Shown here: positions 60,056-64,000 of the stretch, in pieces
Position numbering within the stretch: the stretch's first letter is position 1
Layout of the letters: each line of letters begins with the position of its first letter
Assembly (NCBI GenBank): GCA_041483135.1
Contig: JBGPFE010000004.1
Coordinates: 1 to 64,000, forward strand
Length of the DNA: 64,000 nucleotides
Direction: 5' to 3'
Source of the DNA: PALSA-1004 sp041483135
GTDB lineage: Bacteria > Pseudomonadota > Gammaproteobacteria > Burkholderiales > SG8-41
Translations under genes and position numbers: made by a program
The notes under the pieces: model-generated
Databases searched by the model: none
What the model saw: the letters and a program-made list of their open reading frames with translations, nothing else
What the model was told of the DNA's origin: nothing

Positions 60056-60328
60056 AAACCGGGCCCCGTTCGCGCTTCACTTTTCATTCTTCCCTTAGTA
60101 ATTGAGTGATTGAGAGATTGAGTAACCTCCCTGCTTAATCACTTAATCGCCGAATCACTTAATCGCTGATTTTCAATCACCCAATCCGGCGAACAGCGGC
60201 GTGCTCAGGTAACGCTCCCCGAACGACGGGATGATCACGACGATCAGCTTGCCTTTGTTGGATGCGCGCTTCGCGACTTCCAGCGCCGCCCACATTGCGG
60301 CGCCCGAGGAAATGCCGACGAGCAGCCC
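59869..60328 (+). repeat. 460-bp duplicated block, copy 2 (with complete upstream gene)
   Basis: This matches 40702-41161 over the end of the ornithine cyclodeaminase gene, the hairpin repeat and the end of the cysteine synthase remnant. Here the upstream gene is complete, so this is the likely donor. Confidence 0.9.
60098..60185 (+). repeat. Family D short-period hairpin repeat
   Basis: TGAGTGATTGAGAGATTGAG on the left and CACTTAATCGCCGAATCACT on the right form an imperfect hairpin between convergent gene ends. Confidence 0.65.
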
Positions 60329-60445
60329 TTCTTCTTTCGCCATGCGCCGCGCGATGTCCATCGCATCGTCGTTCTTCACGCGCACGATCTCGTCGTAGAT
60401 CTTCGTGTTCAGGATTCTGGGGATGAAGCCCGCGCCGATCGCCGG
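60173..60445 (-). pseudogene. Cysteine synthase, C-terminal fragment
   Basis: About 90 residues match the end of CysK, from I-G-A-G-F-I-P-R-I-L to the stop, including V-G-I-S-S-G-A-A-M and S-F-G-E-R-Y-L-S-T-P-L-F. The active-site Lys and first two thirds are missing. Homology begins immediately past the CoA-transferase stop at 60448, so the gene was cut by a rearrangement. No start or ribosome binding site. Confidence 0.85.
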
Positions 60446-60447
60446 GA

Positions 60448-61842
60448 TCACTCCATCGTCCGAACGTCCGGCGCGGCGCTCAGCTCCATTTCCGTGAGTT
60501 TCATCACCTCGTCGGCGGTGAATCCCGGCGCCACTTCTTCGAGCACGAACCGGCCGTCCCGCCAATGCAGCAGCGCGAGGTCGGTGACCACGTAAGTCAC
60601 GCAGCCTTTCCCCGTCAGCGGATAGGTGCATTTGCGCCGCAGTTTCGGGCGGCCCTTGCTGTCGCTGTGCTCCATCACGATGATGAGGTCGCCTTTGCCC
60701 GACAGCAGGTCCATCGCGCCGCCGATGCCGCCTCGCCGTGCGTCCGCGGTGCTCCAGTTGGCGACGCTGCCGGACTGATCGACCTCGTAGGCGCCGAGGA
60801 TCACGGTGTCGAGGCGGCCGCCGCGCGCCATCTCGAACGAGGTGACGCTGTCGAAGAAAGACGCGCCGGGCTTGAGCGAGACGAACTGGCCGGCGGCGTT
60901 ATAGATGTCCGGATCGATCTCGTTATCGGTGGAAACCATGTGGCCGTAGCCGAGGACGCCGTTCTCCGCATGCAGGATCACGTCGCGATTCTGCAGGTAG
61001 TTCGAAACCATGGTCGGGATGCCCACGCCGAGATTGACGTAGGTGCCTTCCTTGACGAGCGCGGCGGCGCGCTTCGCGATGCCGGCCCGCGTCAGCCCCG
61101 GCTTGCCGTTGTAGAGCCGCGGCTTGTCCGAAGGACGCCGCTCGGGCCGGCGCCACGCCTTGCCGTCGACAGTCTGCGTAGTTTTTACAACGCGCGATAC
61201 GAATATTCCCGGCAGGTCGATGAGCTCCGGCGCAATTCCGCCGGGCTCGACGATCTCGTCGACCTCCACGATTGCGACACGGGCCGCCTTGGCGAAGCTG
61301 GGATTGAAGTTCTGGCTGCCCCCGCGGAACTGAACGTTGCCCAAACGATCGGCGCGATATCCCCGCAGGAAAGCGTAGTCCACGTGTATCGCATGTTCGA
61401 GCACGTGAGGCTTGCCATCGAAGTCGCGGATTTCCCTGCCCTCGGTGAGCGCGGTGCCGACGCTGGTCGGCGAATAGAACGCCGGGATGCCCGCGCCGCC
61501 CGCGCGGCACCGTTCGACCAGTATTCCCTGCGGCACCAGCTCCACGGCCATCTCACCGGCGACGATCTGGTCCTCGGACGCGGTGGGGGTGCCGGGCCGT
61601 ACGGAAAACGCGGCAATCAGTTTCTTCACCTGCTTGTTCTCGGCCAGGATCTGGCCGCGAGTTGCTCCCGGGTCACCCAGGGAGTTGCAAACGATGCAGA
61701 GCTCTTTGGTTCCCTTGTCGCGCAAGGCAAGTATCAGGCTCGTTGCAAAGCGGTGCCCCACGCTGAAACCCGCGATTGCAATCGTCGCTCCATCAGGAAT
61801 GTCCGCGATTGCCTGTGCCGGTGTAGCAATTACCTTGTCCAT
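60448..61842 (-). CDS. Fused 3-oxoacid CoA-transferase (A and B domains in one chain)
   Basis: The product has 464 residues. The A half (1-235) begins with I-A-I-A-G-F-S-V-G and the B half (about 250-464) contains the catalytic Glu 293 in H-A-E-N-G-V-L-G-Y-G. It transfers CoA between acids, as in SCOT or related enzymes. I start it at the ATG at 61842; a longer frame to 61977 lacks homology. The next gene downstream is a cysteine synthase remnant. Confidence 0.88.
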   Translation of the reverse strand: MDKVIATPAQAIADIPDGATIAIAGFSVGHRFATSLILALRDKGTKELCIVCNSLGDPGATRGQILAENKQVKKLIAAFSVRPGTPTASEDQIVAGEMAVELVPQGILVERCRAGGAGIPAFYSPTSVGTALTEGREIRDFDGKPHVLEHAIHVDYAFLRGYRADRLGNVQFRGGSQNFNPSFAKAARVAIVEVDEIVEPGGIAPELIDLPGIFVSRVVKTTQTVDGKAWRRPERRPSDKPRLYNGKPGLTRAGIAKRAAALVKEGTYVNLGVGIPTMVSNYLQNRDVILHAENGVLGYGHMVSTDNEIDPDIYNAAGQFVSLKPGASFFDSVTSFEMARGGRLDTVILGAYEVDQSGSVANWSTADARRGGIGGAMDLLSGKGDLIIVMEHSDSKGRPKLRRKCTYPLTGKGCVTYVVTDLALLHWRDGRFVLEEVAPGFTADEVMKLTEMELSAAPDVRTME

Positions 61843-62087
61843 GCGCGTTCTCTCGCGTGATTTGAGGGCACTATCGGCGACGGTGGACGGGACCATCAGG
61901 ATATTTCGCCTCTGACCCCTTGCCTTGATGACGTGCAATCTTACACGCAAGCCGAATTCGCGTGCGGCACGCGGCAACCGATACCTGTCCAGCGCTGAAA
62001 AAATGCGCCTGCCCGTAAATGTTAAGATGATCGGCGCGTTGTGGACGCGGCTTCATTTTCGTCAATACGAATGCTCGATCGCTCGCT

Positions 62088-63077
62088 ATGAAAGCAGTTC
62101 AAATCCAGAAATTCGGCGGCCCGGAAGTCCTCGAAGTCGTGGATCTGCCGGTGCCGGAGCCCAAAGCCGGCGAAGTGCTGGTCAAGATGGCGTACGCGGG
62201 AGTCAATTTCACCGATATCTACCGGCGCTCCGGCCATTACGCGGAGTCGCCCACTTATCCGACCAAGTTGCCGGTGGTGCTCGGTCTGGAAGGTTCCGGT
62301 ACCGTCGCCGCGGTCGGCGCCGAAGTCACGGGATTGACACCCGGGGCCCGCGTTGCATTCACGCGCGGCAGCGGGGCATACGCCGAGCATGCGAACGTGC
62401 CCGCGCGCTATATCGTGCGCATTCCGGACGGCTTGCCGCTCGATGTCGCCGCAGCGTCCATGACTCATGGCATCACAGCGCATTATCTCAGCCACGAGTT
62501 CGGCCTGAAGGCGGGCGATACATGCCTGATCCATGCCGGCGCGGGCGGTGTCGGGCAAATGCTGATACAGCTCGCCAAAATGAGAAACGTGCGTGTTATC
62601 GCGACGGTAGGCTCGAGTGCCAAGGCCGCTATTGCGCGCGGGCGCGGCGCCGACGAGGTGATTCTCTACCGCGACACCAATTTTCGCGAGGCAGTGCGCA
62701 AGTTGACGAACGATCGTGGCGTCGACGTTGTCTTCGATTCCGTGGGGAAAGACACCATACACGGATCGCTGTATTCGCTCAGGCCGCGCGGCACATGCGT
62801 GCTGTTCGGGCATACGTCGGGCAAGGTCGATCACTTCGATACCATGGATCTCGCCGAAGCCGGTTCGGTGTTCCTGACGCGGCCGCATATGCAGCATTAT
62901 GTGGCGACGCCCGAGGAATACGCGCGGCGTGCCAATGACGTTTTGCGCTGGGTAGCCGAGGGCAGGCTGAAGGTCGCCATCCAGAAAAAATACCGGCTCG
63001 AAGAAGTCGCCGCGGCGCATACCGCGATGGCGGGGCGCCAGACGACAGGCAAGCTATTGCTGGACATGCAGGCCTAG
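62088..63077 (+). CDS. NADPH:quinone reductase-type MDR protein
   Basis: The 329-residue zinc-less MDR enzyme has G-V-N-F-T-D-I-Y-R-R-S-G-H-Y, G-L-E-G-S-G-T-V and the nucleotide motif I-H-A-G-A-G-G-V-G-Q-M-L. It is very like QorA/crystallin-type quinone reductases. It is divergent from the CoA-transferase, and 77 nt later another TctC gene begins on the same strand. Confidence 0.9.
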   Translation: MKAVQIQKFGGPEVLEVVDLPVPEPKAGEVLVKMAYAGVNFTDIYRRSGHYAESPTYPTKLPVVLGLEGSGTVAAVGAEVTGLTPGARVAFTRGSGAYAEHANVPARYIVRIPDGLPLDVAAASMTHGITAHYLSHEFGLKAGDTCLIHAGAGGVGQMLIQLAKMRNVRVIATVGSSAKAAIARGRGADEVILYRDTNFREAVRKLTNDRGVDVVFDSVGKDTIHGSLYSLRPRGTCVLFGHTSGKVDHFDTMDLAEAGSVFLTRPHMQHYVATPEEYARRANDVLRWVAEGRLKVAIQKKYRLEEVAAAHTAMAGRQTTGKLLLDMQA

Positions 63078-63154
63078 AGCCGGGAAGCGGGCGGCCCCGT
63101 TTATCGCAGCAACGTCTGTGAATGTCGAAATCGAAATCAACAAGGAGGGCGGTC

Positions 63155-64000
63155 ATGACTAACGCAACCCGGTCTTCACCCATGCTGGCGATCGCGCCTG
63201 GATTGTTGCTTGCGCTGACTGTGTGTTCGGCGCAGGCGCAACCGGGGGCGGCCGCGCAGAACTATCCCAGCAAGCCGATCCGCTTCATCGTTCCCTGGGT
63301 GGGAGGGGGAGGCACCGATATCGTGGCCCGGATCATCACGCAGAAGCTGGCGGAGAATCTCGGCCAGCAGATCGTGATCGACAACCGTCCCGGCGCCAAT
63401 GGCGTCATCGGCGCCGAGATCGCGGCGAAAGCTCCGCCCGACGGATATACGATGGTTCTGCACGCGGTCGAGCATTTCATCAACGCGAGCGTCTACCGCG
63501 CGCTGCCGTACGACACGGTAAAGGACATCGCCCCGGTGACGCTGGTCGCCACGCACTATCTGGTGCTGATCGTCAATCCGGCTGCGCCGACGAAATCCGT
63601 CGCCGAGCTCGTTGCGCTTGCGAAATCGAAGCCGCAGGAGGTCAACTTCGGGTCCTGGGGCAACGGGAGTCTCGCGCAGCTGTCCGGTGAACTATTGAAG
63701 ACCACGGCCAAGGTGGACATGACGCACGTGCCGTACAAAGGCGCTCCGCAAGCGGCCACGGACATCATGGCAGGCCGCATCACTTTCATGTTCACGACGA
63801 TGCCGACCGGACTGCCCCTCGTGCAGGCCGGCAGATTGCGGGCCCTCGCCGTGACCAGCGCGCAACGACTCCCGTTTCTTGCCGACGTTCCGACCATGAT
63901 CGAGGCCGGCTATCCTGGCTTCGAGGTCCAGTCCTGGCGGGGATTGTTCGTGCCGGCAGGAACACCCAAGAACATCATCGACAAGCTGCACGATCAAGTC
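63155..64000 (+). CDS. TctC/Bug-family binding protein (runs off the window)
   Basis: AAGGAGGGCGG precedes the ATG at 63155. 282 codons are visible; the signal peptide ends near S-A-Q-A. The mature N-terminus is Y-P-S-K-P-I-R-F-I-V-P-W-V-G-G-G-G-T-D-I, with Trp before the loop. The visible part includes A-P-P-D-G-Y-T, H-V-P-Y-K-G-A-P and D-V-P-T-M-I-E-A-G-Y-P-G. About 40 C-terminal residues lie beyond the window. Confidence 0.92.
   Translation, partial: MTNATRSSPMLAIAPGLLLALTVCSAQAQPGAAAQNYPSKPIRFIVPWVGGGGTDIVARIITQKLAENLGQQIVIDNRPGANGVIGAEIAAKAPPDGYTMVLHAVEHFINASVYRALPYDTVKDIAPVTLVATHYLVLIVNPAAPTKSVAELVALAKSKPQEVNFGSWGNGSLAQLSGELLKTTAKVDMTHVPYKGAPQAATDIMAGRITFMFTTMPTGLPLVQAGRLRALAVTSAQRLPFLADVPTMIEAGYPGFEVQSWRGLFVPAGTPKNIIDKLHDQV

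Overview
The window is a GC-rich chromosomal segment from a betaproteobacterium, most likely Burkholderiales-like. The evidence is the large family of Bug/TctC periplasmic binding proteins, a selenoneine-type senA/senB pair, tight operons with ATGA/GTGA overlaps, and AtuA/DUF4387-type catabolic clusters. No rRNA, tRNA or CRISPR array was seen. The left edge cuts an IS3-family insertion sequence.

Layout. 0.5-5.3 kb: a small DUF6455 protein, then a signalling operon of a degenerate GGDEF/EAL protein, an HD-GYP protein with an altered metal motif, and a metallo-beta-lactamase-fold cyclic-nucleotide phosphodiesterase. 5.9-8.8 kb: two alpha/beta-hydrolase-fold paralogues that both carry Lys instead of the Ser nucleophile, on either side of a TctC gene. 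8.8-13.8 kb: a selenium region. Divergent senB and senA (selenoneine synthesis) lie beside an operon of a TctC protein, a UGSC-family selenoprotein with an in-frame UGA and a SECIS-like hairpin 11 nt after it, and an unrecognised 353-aa protein coupled by a GTGA overlap. 14.0-19.7 kb: two methyltransferases around a reactive-sulfur module (SQR-like flavoprotein, DsrE, membrane-rhodanese fusion, fatty acid hydroxylase, divergent ArsR-rhodanese regulator).

19.9-28.4 kb is a long minus-strand run with four TctC proteins, an AtuA/DUF4387 pair, a racemase-like protein, a quinone-reductase-like protein and an HpcH/HpaI aldolase. 28.6-40.2 kb is a mixed region: crotonase, CBS protein, basic-tail/EF-Tu-like fusion, universal stress protein, tandem ABM protein, flavoprotein, GIDE/EF-hand membrane protein, and several dispersed intergenic repeats. 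40.3-41.2 kb holds gene debris (TAXI, ornithine cyclodeaminase and cysteine synthase fragments). Part of it is a 460-bp copy of a block at 59.9-60.3 kb.

41.2-52.9 kb carries two divergent acyl-CoA arms: TctC, SucD/SucC-type ligase and two crotonases on the minus strand; acyl-CoA synthetase, two TctC proteins and an HcnABC-like three-part dehydrogenase on the plus strand. 52.9-58.97 kb holds three TctC genes in a row, a fold-type-I PLP enzyme, a tautomerase, a small conserved protein and a GntR/FCD regulator. A 19-bp palindrome separates the regulator from an ornithine cyclodeaminase-family gene. The window ends with a fused CoA-transferase, a quinone reductase and a sixteenth, incomplete TctC gene.

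How it fits together: most modules pair one or more TctC binding proteins with enzymes for organic acids or acyl-CoA compounds. This suggests a catabolic region for scavenging carboxylates. No TctA or TctB membrane subunit is present, so transport must use membrane partners encoded elsewhere, or some of these proteins are sensors. The most notable feature is the selenium region, where a genuine-looking selenoprotein sits next to selenoneine biosynthesis genes.
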